Assembly (NCBI GenBank): GCA_016188675.1 | Contig: JACPHJ010000012.1 | Location: forward strand, 1 to 43,048 | DNA: 43,048 nt | Direction: 5' to 3' | Source of the DNA: Planctomycetota bacterium | GTDB lineage: Bacteria > Planctomycetota > Brocadiia > Brocadiales > Brocadiaceae | In this document: positions 1-8,730 of the stretch, in pieces | How the letters are laid out: each line of letters begins with the position of its first letter | Numbering within the stretch: position 1 is the stretch's first letter | The notes under the pieces: model-generated | Databases searched by the model: none | What the model saw: only the letters and a program-made list of their open reading frames with translations | What the model was told of the DNA's origin: nothing | Translations under genes and position numbers: made by a program

Positions 1-1518
1 AGGAGGGATTGTTGAACATTCGGTTTGAACTCTTTGTATTAAAGCATTAATGAGTCCCAGAATACTTACTGTATTAATATAAGCACTAGGATATACCTGA
101 TCAACAATAACATAATTTGAATCTTCTGCCTGCTTTTTTAATGTGACTGTTACTTCAATCGGGATGCCATTATCATCGTAGTCGTATATGTTAAGATTAT
201 TTACCACAAGGTTTGTTGTAAGGGTAGCTACGGCAGGATTGTCTCCTAGAACATAATACACTGGATTTGCCGCAGAAGGCGCTGCACTTATTGTTGCTGT
301 ACTTAATGTGTAAGTGGTAACCGTCCCACCTCTGTCCACAATGAGACTCCAACCTCCAATATTGATGCTGCGATTGAATGGATTTATAAGTTCTATCCTG
401 TGATATGCCGTTGCAGTAGCATAAAAAAGTTCATTGATGAAAGGATGTACTTCCAAACCGTATTTACCATTGTAAACAGTGATACTATCATCTGAGTCCC
501 TGTAATCCATGATGTGGGCTGCTATTTGATCAGCCATGAGTGTTTCTGTTCCAAATACGCAATGTTTAAACTGCACAGACAATTCTGCAGCCGATGCGGC
601 ATTGATATTCAGGCGATAGAAATTATTCCCCATTTGTAGGGAACTGATGGTGCCGTTATTTGTAATGATGCTGTCGAAAGAATATGCGGTAAGACTTCCC
701 CTGACATTTTGGAAGAGGGCTTCATTGTTGATAATATTGCGCAGCCGTGATTGGTAGATTGAAGAAGATGTGCACGTCCCAAAGCAGACATCGGCGGCGT
801 CAAGGACATTAAAGGGACGGTCGTCGCCAGTCGGATTGCGGGGCTGGTATTGAGATGCCGTCGTACCTGAACTTCCAGGAACACCGTTAGGACCGCAACG
901 TGCGGTGTTTGCGCCAACAATAACGTTCTTTGCAGTTGTACTGCCAAGGATATCTTGCAATCTTATATCGTACGTAGTTGCACCCGTGCCATAAGCAAAC
1001 GACCCTCCGACTCCCACGACATTCCCTGTGGCATTTACATTAATCCGAGATTCGCCCACGTCTTCGATAAGGATGGCATATTGGGCCTTTAAGCCCCTAT
1101 CCAGGGAAAAGGGCGCATCCAGCCACCTGGAATCGTTCACACCGTCACCGTTGTTATCCACGTCATTGCTAGCAGCCGTGGCATTACAAAATATTTTCCC
1201 AGTTCCTGTGCCCAGCCATTCTTCTGTGTATGCGTCGTAATTCTCGTCGTAGCCCAGGGTCGATGTGCCACGATAGCGATAACTATTGTTATTGTAAACC
1301 ACTGAATCTGTGCCGTATTTATCCATCTTTAATACATAGATAGCATAATCAAGCCCGGCATTGGCCGCCATGTCGGCCTGAAGGCTGTTGACATAATTGT
1401 CGGTAGCAGTGAAATCAACACTGGTAAGATTCAGGAACGTCATCCCCATGAGGGAGAGCGCTACAAGGATAACGGTAACTACAATAATGATATAACCGGC
1501 GTCTTTCTTATTATCCAT
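1..1518 (-). CDS. GspK/PilX-like minor pseudopilin with lamin-tail-like region (partial, runs off left edge)
   Basis: I translated this frame by hand: it is open from an ATG at 1518 to base 1 (506 codons, no stop), so the C-terminus is missing. The start MDNKKDAGYIIIVVTVILVALSLMG gives a short basic leader, a Gly-Tyr junction and a hydrophobic helix without the usual Glu at position +5, as in GspK-type minor pseudopilins. Two INVNA/NINAAS stretches followed by an acidic region resemble T2SK motifs (residues about 165 and 310). Further on, IELINPFNRSINIGGWSL resembles a lamin-tail (LTD) strand pattern, an addition not usual in GspK. The ATG begins one base after the stop of the upstream pseudopilin gene, so the two are probably translationally coupled. 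It probably caps or primes a pseudopilus. The family call is fairly sure; the LTD reading is an inference. Confidence 0.75.
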   Translation of the reverse strand, partial: MDNKKDAGYIIIVVTVILVALSLMGMTFLNLTSVDFTATDNYVNSLQADMAANAGLDYAIYVLKMDKYGTDSVVYNNNSYRYRGTSTLGYDENYDAYTEEWLGTGTGKIFCNATAASNDVDNNGDGVNDSRWLDAPFSLDRGLKAQYAILIEDVGESRINVNATGNVVGVGGSFAYGTGATTYDIRLQDILGSTTAKNVIVGANTARCGPNGVPGSSGTTASQYQPRNPTGDDRPFNVLDAADVCFGTCTSSSIYQSRLRNIINNEALFQNVRGSLTAYSFDSIITNNGTISSLQMGNNFYRLNINAASAAELSVQFKHCVFGTETLMADQIAAHIMDYRDSDDSITVYNGKYGLEVHPFINELFYATATAYHRIELINPFNRSINIGGWSLIVDRGGTVTTYTLSTATISAAPSAANPVYYVLGDNPAVATLTTNLVVNNLNIYDYDDNGIPIEVTVTLKKQAEDSNYVIVDQVYPSAYINTVSILGLINALIQRVQTECSTIPP

Positions 1519-1519
1519 A

Positions 1520-2179
1520 TCAGTGAGTTATCCGATAAGGAAGTGCGATTTGTGTAGTAAAAGTGCCTCTTTCTAAAGTATTTCCAGTGCCAGTTCCGTA
1601 TATTTGCAATGTTACCTTTACCGCATCGGGCAGGCGTCTGGTTGTCGTGCCGTTCGGACTGTTCGGGGTACTGTCCCATTCACTTACTGTGGTACTTCCG
1701 GTAATATATGCGAGGTTGAAATAATCAGTATTTGCAGCGAGCTTATAGTAAGTAAATTGAGAAGGGTCGAGACCGGAGGATACGGCGCCATAAATATAAG
1801 AGGTATCGTTATATTCTGCCCGCATGAGTTCATCAGTGTTTTTTAAGTAATAGGTAATAAGGGTAACTGGGGTAGACGAGCCATTTGGCGTTAATGACAG
1901 GAACGTAAGGACACTATTATTACTTTTAGCATCCGCAGGTCCTGTTGTAAATGATCGAAAATAATCTACGTTATCCTTTAAGGTCGCGCCTTTCAGGTCG
2001 CGTGATAGTCCGTCCATGGCTATTCTTGCGTATTGATACATCTCCAGTTTGTTGTTCGATAGGGAAAACACCCTTTTTGATTGATAAAACATGGTGTATG
2101 CCACACCCCACAGAATAGCCATGAGGGCCATAACGATTACCAACTCTATTAAGGTAAAACCGTTGTTTCTTTTTTTCAT
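1520..2179 (-). CDS. GspJ/PilW-like prepilin
   Basis: The 219-residue protein begins MKKRNNGFTLIELVIVMALMAILWG: a short basic leader, the G^F prepilin peptidase site, Glu at +5 and a hydrophobic helix, followed by a polar globular part. It would be cleaved and methylated by PilD/GspO and built into a type IV pilus or type II secretion pseudopilus as a minor subunit. Its place between a PilV-like and a GspK-like gene is that of GspJ/PilW. It is in the minus-strand operon, 16 bp after the upstream pseudopilin stop and almost touching the next start. The class is certain; J versus W cannot be told from sequence reading. Confidence 0.85.
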   Translation of the reverse strand: MKKRNNGFTLIELVIVMALMAILWGVAYTMFYQSKRVFSLSNNKLEMYQYARIAMDGLSRDLKGATLKDNVDYFRSFTTGPADAKSNNSVLTFLSLTPNGSSTPVTLITYYLKNTDELMRAEYNDTSYIYGAVSSGLDPSQFTYYKLAANTDYFNLAYITGSTTVSEWDSTPNSPNGTTTRRLPDAVKVTLQIYGTGTGNTLERGTFTTQIALPYRITH

Positions 2180-2195
2180 GATATTTTCCGGCTGA

Positions 2196-3035
2196 TTAAT
2201 CTGGCGTTAACGTGGTGTTGTAAAGACCCACAATGGTATCTGTGGAAATATATGGCGCAGCAGTTTTTGTTTCATATTCATAAGATTGCTGTAACGTTAC
2301 ATTGCCTGTAGAAGTATCAACGCCAGTCACACGATACCAGATGTGATTCTGTGTGTTACAGATGTAATCGTTCACGGAAATATTGTTGATGTTTGAAACA
2401 TTGGACATGGTCTGACTATTATAGGCAAAGTTAGCTGTACCGCTATTTGTCGCATAATTTTTGTAGATGGCAATTTGCTGTCTGAAAAGATAGGTTTCGC
2501 CAATTGATGTTGCCGTGCCGTTACTATCTATATCTATAGGGACGAGAGACATATTCCATCCAAATGAGGCATTACCGGATATTGTCAGGGTGCCTGTATC
2601 AGGATAAAAATAGCAGGCAGGAGTCGTGGTTCCTGACAAAAAACTTACAATATTCCGGATGTCATAATCTGTGCCACTGAGATTTCCGGCAGGATATTTA
2701 TACGAAGTATACGCGAGTGGTATCTCTGCTGAAATAGCCCCTATAGTATTCCTGGCGATTTTTCCTGTCTGATGTATTCCAACTGGGAACAACGCCATAA
2801 CCCCAAAGACTCCTATTGCAAGTACAAAAATAGAGACAAGGACTTCAATCAGGGTAAATCCAGTTTTAGGATATAGGATATCCCCCTTAGAAAAGGGGGT
2901 AAGGGGGTTGTGCGATAGTTCAGAAAAGACACAACCCCCTATGTCCCCCTTTTTTAAGTGGGATTTGAGGGGTCGTTTCCCCTTTATTATGGAGGACTTT
3001 ATGCGACTAACCCGGATTACATTTTGATTAATCAT
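2196..3035 (-). CDS. PilV/GspI-like prepilin with abnormally long leader
   Basis: The 279-residue protein has a clear prepilin signal, TGFTLIEVLVSIFVLAIGVFGVMALFP, but its cleavage site lies at Gly59-Phe60 and not in the first dozen residues. Residues about 26-52 of the leader are encoded by a palindromic G/C-run repeat element (2881-2958) that stays in frame. The ATG start is supported by an ATGA overlap with the stop of the upstream gene at 3032-3035, and no ATG lies between the repeat and the cleavage site. Known PilV/GspI proteins are minor pilins. Either the long leader is tolerated, or translation starts at an unseen non-ATG codon nearer the cleavage site. Confidence 0.82.
   Translation of the reverse strand: MINQNVIRVSRIKSSIIKGKRPLKSHLKKGDIGGCVFSELSHNPLTPFSKGDILYPKTGFTLIEVLVSIFVLAIGVFGVMALFPVGIHQTGKIARNTIGAISAEIPLAYTSYKYPAGNLSGTDYDIRNIVSFLSGTTTPACYFYPDTGTLTISGNASFGWNMSLVPIDIDSNGTATSIGETYLFRQQIAIYKNYATNSGTANFAYNSQTMSNVSNINNISVNDYICNTQNHIWYRVTGVDTSTGNVTLQQSYEYETKTAAPYISTDTIVGLYNTTLTPD
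2881..2958 (-). repeat. Palindromic G/C-run repeat element, copy A (intragenic)
   Basis: Read on the minus strand, this copy has GGGGGACATAGGGGGTTGTG, an unpaired centre, CACAACCCCCT, then CCCCCTT...AAGGGGG. The arms AGGGGGTTGTG/CACAACCCCCT form an 11-bp perfect stem. A second copy lies at about 3651-3726 in the opposite orientation. This copy is translated as part of the prepilin leader. Confidence 0.8.
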
Positions 3036-3535
3036 TCTCTTTTTATTTGACAGGTATTACCGATAATTGTGCGACTAGTTGTTATATTAGTCTTTATGTC
3101 TTTTAAAGTTATAATAATGTCCTGTGGTGTAGTAATGCCCTGTGTATCGTGTGCAATACCGCTGGGCTCGAAATAGACCGTCTTTGTTCCACTGGTGAAA
3201 CCCGCTGGTGTGCCACCCACTACTTCATATTGCCAGAATCTTATATACTTGGGAAGCTGATACTGTCTCTTAAAAGTGCTGGCGCCTGTATTCTCAATGG
3301 TTAATAAACAGGGTAAGGGATTTGAACCGGTATAATAATCGGCGCTAAGTGTTAGCGTACAGCGTCTTCGTTTTGTTATCGCAAAGGTTTTGGCATTGAG
3401 TACACTGCTCTGAAATGTACTAACGCCTTCGTCAAGTCCTCCATGTAAAAAAACAGGAAGTATTAAACCCGCAAGAATGCCTATAATAGCAATAACGACA
3501 ATCAACTCGACAAAGGTAAAGCCATTATGTTTCAC
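3032..3535 (-). CDS. GspH/FimT-like prepilin
   Basis: This small type II pseudopilin has NGFTFVELIVVIAIIGILAGLILPVF at its N-terminus. I place the start at GTG 3535, giving leader MKHNG before the cleaved G^F bond. An upstream in-frame ATG at 3592 would add 19 mostly hydrophobic residues (MLFPITFF...) that do not look like a prepilin leader. No strong Shine-Dalgarno sequence supports either start. Size (about 167 residues) and operon position fit GspH/FimT, a minor pseudopilin. The stop overlaps the next gene's ATG as ATGA. The gene is separated from gspF by a stretch of over 260 bp carrying repeat copy B. Confidence 0.8.
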   Translation of the reverse strand: MKHNGFTFVELIVVIAIIGILAGLILPVFLHGGLDEGVSTFQSSVLNAKTFAITKRRRCTLTLSADYYTGSNPLPCLLTIENTGASTFKRQYQLPKYIRFWQYEVVGGTPAGFTSGTKTVYFEPSGIAHDTQGITTPQDIIITLKDIKTNITTSRTIIGNTCQIKRE

Positions 3536-3611
3536 ATGGATAATCCGTAAATACCGCGCCGTAGGGATAAAAAATGTAATTGGAAATAGCAAATGAAATT
3601 TAACTTATTCC

Positions 3612-3730
3612 ACCTTAGCAAAGGGGGAACTACCCCCACCAAATCCCCCTTTGTTAAGGGGGACATAGGGGGTTGTGTTTTCCCTGGGTTTTACAACCCC
3701 CATGCCCCCTTTACTAAGGGGGATTTTATG
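3612..3730 (+). repeat. Palindromic G/C-run repeat element, copy B (intergenic)
   Basis: On the plus strand this holds several C5/G5 runs: AAATCCCCCTTTGTTAAGGGGGA style hairpins, then GGGGGACATAGGGGGTTGTG, a short centre, ACAACCCCC and CCCCCTTTACTAAGGGGGAT. From about 3651 to 3726 it matches copy A read on the opposite strand. It fills the gap between the gspF and gspH-like genes, and its strong hairpins could affect mRNA stability or act as a partial terminator inside the operon. Confidence 0.8.
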
Positions 3731-3801
3731 CCTGCTACCACCCACAAAGCCGCATAAATGAAATGAAAATTCCTACACAATCAAGTTAGCGCCTATGGTC
3801 A

Positions 3802-5064
3802 TTAGCCCCCGCCTCCAATCCCCTGCATTAATTTAATAAGAGGCACAAACATGGCTATTACGATAAAGCCTACTGAGCCGCCGAGAAACACTATCATCAT
3901 GGGTTCGATCAGGCTTACCATGGCCTCCACAGCCCTGTCTACCTCATCGTCGTAATTGTCTGCCACCTTGGTAAGCATCTTATCAAGTTCACCTGTTTCT
4001 TCTCCTACTTCCACCATATTGACAACCATCTCGTCGCATATTTTAGAGGCACGGAGGGGTTTCGTTATGCTTTCACCTCCTCGTATGCTGTCATGGATAT
4101 TCTGGATAGCTTGCGCCATTGCGGCGTTGCCGGTGGCGTCTTTAACGTTATTCAGGGCGTCCAGGATAGGCACTCCGCTGGTAGATAATGTCGCAAGGGT
4201 ACGGGAAAATCTGGAAACAGTAGATTTGTTTATAATTGCCCCGAAGATGGGTAATTTAAATTTAGTCTTGTCTATAATTAACCGTGTTTTTTTTATTTTC
4301 CCCAAAATTTTGTAAAGTACAAAAGCGCCAAATGGTACAGCAGGAATGAACATCCATTGTGTCTTCAATATTGTACTGAATGTAATAAGCATCCTGGTTG
4401 GGGTTGGCAACTCTAAATTCAATTCTTCGAATATTTTTGCAAAATTCGGGATGATAAAAATCATGAGTCCAATTAAGATGCTAATCGCCACGACCGTCAC
4501 AACAGTTGGATATATCATGGCGCTGATTATTTTTCTTATAAGCCGCTCGGTTTTTTCCCGGAAATCAGCCAATCGCTGAAGGATGATGTCCAGGGCGCCG
4601 CCTACTTCTCCTGCTTTTACAATATTTACATACAATTTATCAAAGACCCTCGGATGCTTTGCAAGGGCTCCCGAAAGGGTATTTCCGCCTTCAATGTCTT
4701 CGATAACCGCTAGTGTCGTCTTTTTAAGCAATCCCTTCTTCATTTGAGATGAAAGTATTTTCAAACCGCGTATGATGGGAAGGCCGGCATCCTGAAGTGT
4801 TGATAGTTGCCGTGTGAATGTAGTGAGTTCTTTTGATTTAACCTTGCCAAAGGAGATAATTATTTCTTTGCGCTTTTTAGCGGGCGCAATTGTATCGGCA
4901 GGTGTTTCTCCTGCCTTCCTGCGGATATGGATTTCTTTAACGTTGGTAGGAAAACGACCTAATGCGCGTATTTTTGTAACGGCTTCATCAGTACTGGATG
5001 CCTCTATGCTGTCTTTTACTGCCTGTCCCTTATTATCGACAGCGTTGTATTGAAAAACGGACAT
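3802..5064 (-). CDS. Type II secretion/type IV pilus inner-membrane platform protein GspF/PilC
   Basis: About 420 residues with two tandem GspF domains, each carrying hydrophobic segments (for example VVTVVAISILIGLMIFIIP and SLIEPMMIVFLGGSVGFIVIAMFVP). Motifs such as FTRQLSTLQDAGLPIIRGL, GEVGGALDIIL and MVEVGEETGELDKML are characteristic. It forms the inner-membrane platform that couples the GspE/PilB ATPase to pseudopilus assembly. I start it at ATG 5064, preceded by AAGGGG seven bases upstream, not at the TTG one codon earlier. It lies 23 bp after the GspE gene. Confidence 0.95.
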   Translation of the reverse strand: MSVFQYNAVDNKGQAVKDSIEASSTDEAVTKIRALGRFPTNVKEIHIRRKAGETPADTIAPAKKRKEIIISFGKVKSKELTTFTRQLSTLQDAGLPIIRGLKILSSQMKKGLLKKTTLAVIEDIEGGNTLSGALAKHPRVFDKLYVNIVKAGEVGGALDIILQRLADFREKTERLIRKIISAMIYPTVVTVVAISILIGLMIFIIPNFAKIFEELNLELPTPTRMLITFSTILKTQWMFIPAVPFGAFVLYKILGKIKKTRLIIDKTKFKLPIFGAIINKSTVSRFSRTLATLSTSGVPILDALNNVKDATGNAAMAQAIQNIHDSIRGGESITKPLRASKICDEMVVNMVEVGEETGELDKMLTKVADNYDDEVDRAVEAMVSLIEPMMIVFLGGSVGFIVIAMFVPLIKLMQGIGGGG

Positions 5065-5087
5065 CAATAAGCCCCTTATCTTTAAGT

Positions 5088-6830
5088 TTATGTCAGCATT
5101 GTTTCCCTTACGACTTCTTGAATTGTTGTTAAACCGTTGAATATTGCAATTAAACCGCTGTCTCTTAAAGTGTTCATCCCGTTTTTTTTCGCTGCCGTGC
5201 GAATGTCATTTGTATTCGCCTGTTCGGTTATTAACCTTCTTATTTCACTGTTTATTACCATAATCTCATAGATGCCCATACGGCCTTTGTAACCGATATT
5301 ATGGCAGTTATTGCAGCCTTTACCACGGGAAAACCTTTTCCCTTTGACGTCTGTCTTTGTGAGGTTTAATTCCATTAAAGACTCTTCCGAAGGTTCGTAT
5401 TCTTCTTTGCAGGAGGCACATATTTTACGCACCAGTCTTTGGCTAATAACCGCCTCCAGAGTTGATGCAATTAAATACGGTTTTGTACCTATGTCAATTA
5501 AACGTGTTACGGTGGTTGGGGCATCATTGGTATGCAGTGTACTAAAAACCAGATGTCCTGTCAATGACGCTTGTATTGCGATCCTGGCTGTTTCTTCATC
5601 CCGTATTTCACCCACAAGGATGATATCGGGGTCTTGTCTTAAAATGGACCTCAGGCAATTTGCAAAATCGACGCCTATCGAAGGATTTATCTGTACCTGA
5701 ACGAGGCCGTCAATATCGTACTCTACAGGGTCTTCGGTGGTAATAATTTTTGTGCCGATGTCGTTTAAATAATTTAATGCCGCATATAAAGTAGTTGTTT
5801 TCCCGGAGCCAGTTGGACCCGTGACAAGAATTATTCCATTGGGTTTATTCAATAATTGAAATAACAATTTTAATTCGTCTGGGCGAAATCCCAACGTGTC
5901 AAGATTGAGCGATACCGTGGATTTATTCAGAAGACGCATGACAACGCTTTCTCCATATTTTGTGGGAAGCGTAGAGACGCGTAAATCAATGAGAGTGCCT
6001 CCGACATTCAGTTGAATGCGTCCGTCCTGCGGCAATTTTCTTTCAGAAATGTCCATACTGGACATAACCTTTATTCTTGAGGTAATAGGTATGCCCAATT
6101 GTTTTGGCGGTGAAATCTTGTTGTAAAGCACGCCGTCAATCCTGTATCTAATGATAAATCCGTCTTCAAAGGGTTCCAGGTGTATGTCACTGGCTTTATC
6201 CAAAATAGCGTCAAGGAACATGAGATTAACCCACTTTTTTACAGGTGTTGCATCTGCCAACTTCCTTAGTTCATCCATATCAATATACTCACCCCTGGCA
6301 GATTCAGCGTACGACTTATCTTCTTTGAATTCTAATAATAGTTGTTCCACAGATTCATGTTTTTTGGGATAGTATTTATCCAGCGCACGAAGGACAATAT
6401 CTTTGTGGCAGAGGACCGGCTTGATTTGGTGCTTAAGTATTAATCTCAAATCGTCCAGTGTTTCGAAATTTAGGGCATCTGCCTGGACAATAGTGAGGGT
6501 GTCATCCTTTTTATTTATTGGAATTATGCGATACAATTGGGCAATAGCAGGAGGTATCATTTTTATGATTTCAGATGGTATATCCACGCCCTCGATGCTT
6601 ACAATTTCCAATCCCAAATACTCGCTCAATGCAATCATAATGTGCTCATTGGACACATAATGAAGGCTTACCAGGATATCACCAATGAGACCTCCCTTTT
6701 GTTTCTGGATGGCAAGGGCTTCCTGAATCTGATTTTCCGTAACGAAGCCCTTGTCTTTCAGTATTTGCCCGAAGAGTCGCCTTTTTGCTTCGGTCCTTAC
6801 ATTTATTTTTGTTTTATCCTGTAACTGCAT
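5088..6830 (-). CDS. GspE/PilB-family assembly ATPase (copy 2 of operon)
   Basis: The 580-residue protein has an N-terminal GspE_N/MshEN-like domain (residues 1-150), then the ATPase core: Walker A GPTGSGKTTT, Asp/Glu-rich Walker B region ILVGEIRDEETA, and the His box STLHTNDAPT. A tetracysteine zinc motif, CASC and CNNC, follows as in GspE/PilB. It hydrolyses ATP to drive pseudopilus extension. Located between a second paralogous ATPase and the GspF gene. The pair of GspE-type ATPases may act on different substrates or stages; which is primary cannot be said. Confidence 0.95.
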   Translation of the reverse strand: MQLQDKTKINVRTEAKRRLFGQILKDKGFVTENQIQEALAIQKQKGGLIGDILVSLHYVSNEHIMIALSEYLGLEIVSIEGVDIPSEIIKMIPPAIAQLYRIIPINKKDDTLTIVQADALNFETLDDLRLILKHQIKPVLCHKDIVLRALDKYYPKKHESVEQLLLEFKEDKSYAESARGEYIDMDELRKLADATPVKKWVNLMFLDAILDKASDIHLEPFEDGFIIRYRIDGVLYNKISPPKQLGIPITSRIKVMSSMDISERKLPQDGRIQLNVGGTLIDLRVSTLPTKYGESVVMRLLNKSTVSLNLDTLGFRPDELKLLFQLLNKPNGIILVTGPTGSGKTTTLYAALNYLNDIGTKIITTEDPVEYDIDGLVQVQINPSIGVDFANCLRSILRQDPDIILVGEIRDEETARIAIQASLTGHLVFSTLHTNDAPTTVTRLIDIGTKPYLIASTLEAVISQRLVRKICASCKEEYEPSEESLMELNLTKTDVKGKRFSRGKGCNNCHNIGYKGRMGIYEIMVINSEIRRLITEQANTNDIRTAAKKNGMNTLRDSGLIAIFNGLTTIQEVVRETMLT

Positions 6831-6902
6831 GGTCGTTTCTTACAACAAAACAAAGGTTTCTATAAAATCCAAGGTAAATGATATTTGCCGGTAAAAACAG
6901 CA

Positions 6903-8621
6903 TTATTCTTCTATTCCTGTAACCCTGAATACCTCATCTAACGTGGTTTTTCCGTCTTTTGCCTTTCTCAGGCCGTCCTCTTTCAGCGAGGTCATTCCGA
7001 AGGTTTTTGCAGCCTTTCTGATGTCATCTGTTGCAGACGTACGATACGTCATATCACGTAAAGTATCATTCATTACTAACAATTCATAAATACCAATTCT
7101 GCCATAATACCCGACACTGTTACACCTCTTGCATCCTTTTCCTTTATAAAAGGTAAAATCTCTCAGCGCGTCTGTTTCAAATCCCATTTCCAATAATTGT
7201 TCCGGGGTGTATTTTACAGGCTCCTTACAGTCGCTGCAGATCGTCCTTACCAATCGCTGCGCCATGATGCCTTGCATGGAAGTAGCAATGAGAAAAGGTT
7301 TTATTCCCATGTCGATCAATCTGGTAATGGCAGAAGGGGCATCGTTTGTATGCAAGGTACTGAGGACAAGATGCCCCGTTAAGGCAGCGGCTATGGCCGT
7401 ATCGGCAGTTTCGGCATCGCGGATTTCACCGACCAGGATAATATTCGGATCCTGGCGGAGCATGGTTCTTAGTATCGCCGGGAAAGTAAAACCAATCTTG
7501 TCATTTACCTCGCATTGATTAATGCCCCGAAGGGTATATTCAACAGGGTCTTCGGCAGTAATAATCTTTGTATCGCCTTTGTTAAGTTCATTAATAGCAG
7601 CATATAACGTGGTCGTTTTTCCGCTACCGGTTGGACCGGTAATGAGCAATATGCCATTGGGCTTTTTTATAATTGACTGAAAACGATTATAATCATTTTC
7701 ATAAAATCCAAGATATTTAAGGTTCATCAGGATAGTCGATTTTTCAAGGAGGCGCATAACAACGCTTTCCCCGTAAATTGAAGGCAGGCATGACACACGA
7801 ACATCCAAATCCTTGCCGTGATAACTAAGGCCAATGCGTCCATCCTGAGGTCTTCTCTTTTCCGAGATGTCAATTTTCGAAAGTATCTTTATCCTTGAAA
7901 TAATTGAATCCTGAAGTTGCTTCGGTAGTACGTCTGCTTCCTGGCATACGCCATCAACACGATATCGGACGCGTAATCTGTTGGAGAGAGGTTCGACATG
8001 GATATCACTGGCGCGTGAGACGATGGCCTTATTGATAATCAGGGAAACGAGCTGAATAATCGGGCCTTCCTCCTCTACGCTCTGCGCCTCGTCACGAGCC
8101 TTTTCTACTTGTTCGATTTCAACCCCGGTTACAGGCGATTCTCGGATCGTCAGTTCTTTAAGTAGGGTATCAACAGATTCGTAAGGTTCCAGTTCATAAT
8201 ATTTGTTAATTGCCTTCTTTATGTTCTCCGGTGTTGCAAGGACACATTTGAAATCCGCATTGAGTATGAAACGCAGGTTATCCAAAAATCCGAGGTCTGG
8301 CGGACTGCTTACGGCTATGGTGATTACTCCATTATCTTTCGATACCGGTAAAATGTGATGTTTTTTTACAAGATGTACCGGTATCAGGTTAATTAACTCA
8401 GGTGTAATATCGGTTTTATCAAGCTCGATTATGGGTAAATCGTATTCTGAAGAGAAGAACTGAATGATCTCTGAAGATGTAATATAGCCTAGCTTGACGA
8501 GTGCCTCTTCAATCCTGATACGTTCTTTTAGCTGTATATCTTTGGCCTTTTCTAGCTGACCCTTGTTAATTATGCACTTATTTAATAATGCACGTTCAAT
8601 ATTGTGCAACGGGCTTTTCAT
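6903..8621 (-). CDS. GspE/PilB-family assembly ATPase (copy 1 of operon)
   Basis: The 572-residue protein is a paralogue of its neighbour, with the same layout: GspE_N domain, Walker A GPTGSGKTTT, ILVGEIRDAETADTA, His box STLHTNDAPS, and zinc motif CSDC/CKRC. It is the first gene of the minus-strand secretion operon and diverges from cobT across a 109-bp gap. PilT-type retraction ATPases are shorter and lack the N-terminal domain, so this is an extension-type ATPase and not PilT. Confidence 0.95.
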   Translation of the reverse strand: MKSPLHNIERALLNKCIINKGQLEKAKDIQLKERIRIEEALVKLGYITSSEIIQFFSSEYDLPIIELDKTDITPELINLIPVHLVKKHHILPVSKDNGVITIAVSSPPDLGFLDNLRFILNADFKCVLATPENIKKAINKYYELEPYESVDTLLKELTIRESPVTGVEIEQVEKARDEAQSVEEEGPIIQLVSLIINKAIVSRASDIHVEPLSNRLRVRYRVDGVCQEADVLPKQLQDSIISRIKILSKIDISEKRRPQDGRIGLSYHGKDLDVRVSCLPSIYGESVVMRLLEKSTILMNLKYLGFYENDYNRFQSIIKKPNGILLITGPTGSGKTTTLYAAINELNKGDTKIITAEDPVEYTLRGINQCEVNDKIGFTFPAILRTMLRQDPNIILVGEIRDAETADTAIAAALTGHLVLSTLHTNDAPSAITRLIDMGIKPFLIATSMQGIMAQRLVRTICSDCKEPVKYTPEQLLEMGFETDALRDFTFYKGKGCKRCNSVGYYGRIGIYELLVMNDTLRDMTYRTSATDDIRKAAKTFGMTSLKEDGLRKAKDGKTTLDEVFRVTGIEE

Positions 8622-8730
8622 TTTGAATTTGCTTGAATTATGATATTGAGATGTATAATATTTTATCCTTCTATTAATTTATAATATAGTAAAAGTTGTT
8701 GCCTGTTTCAATATTTATAATCTGTAAAAA

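Noticed and set aside
609..947. 112-residue minus-strand frame and neighbouring plus frame at 1028-1240 as genes
   Set aside because: Both overlap the continuous GspK-like frame that spans 1-1518 in another frame.
8622..8730. Cobalamin riboswitch before cobT
   Set aside because: The gap is only 109 bp and has no recognisable B12-box.
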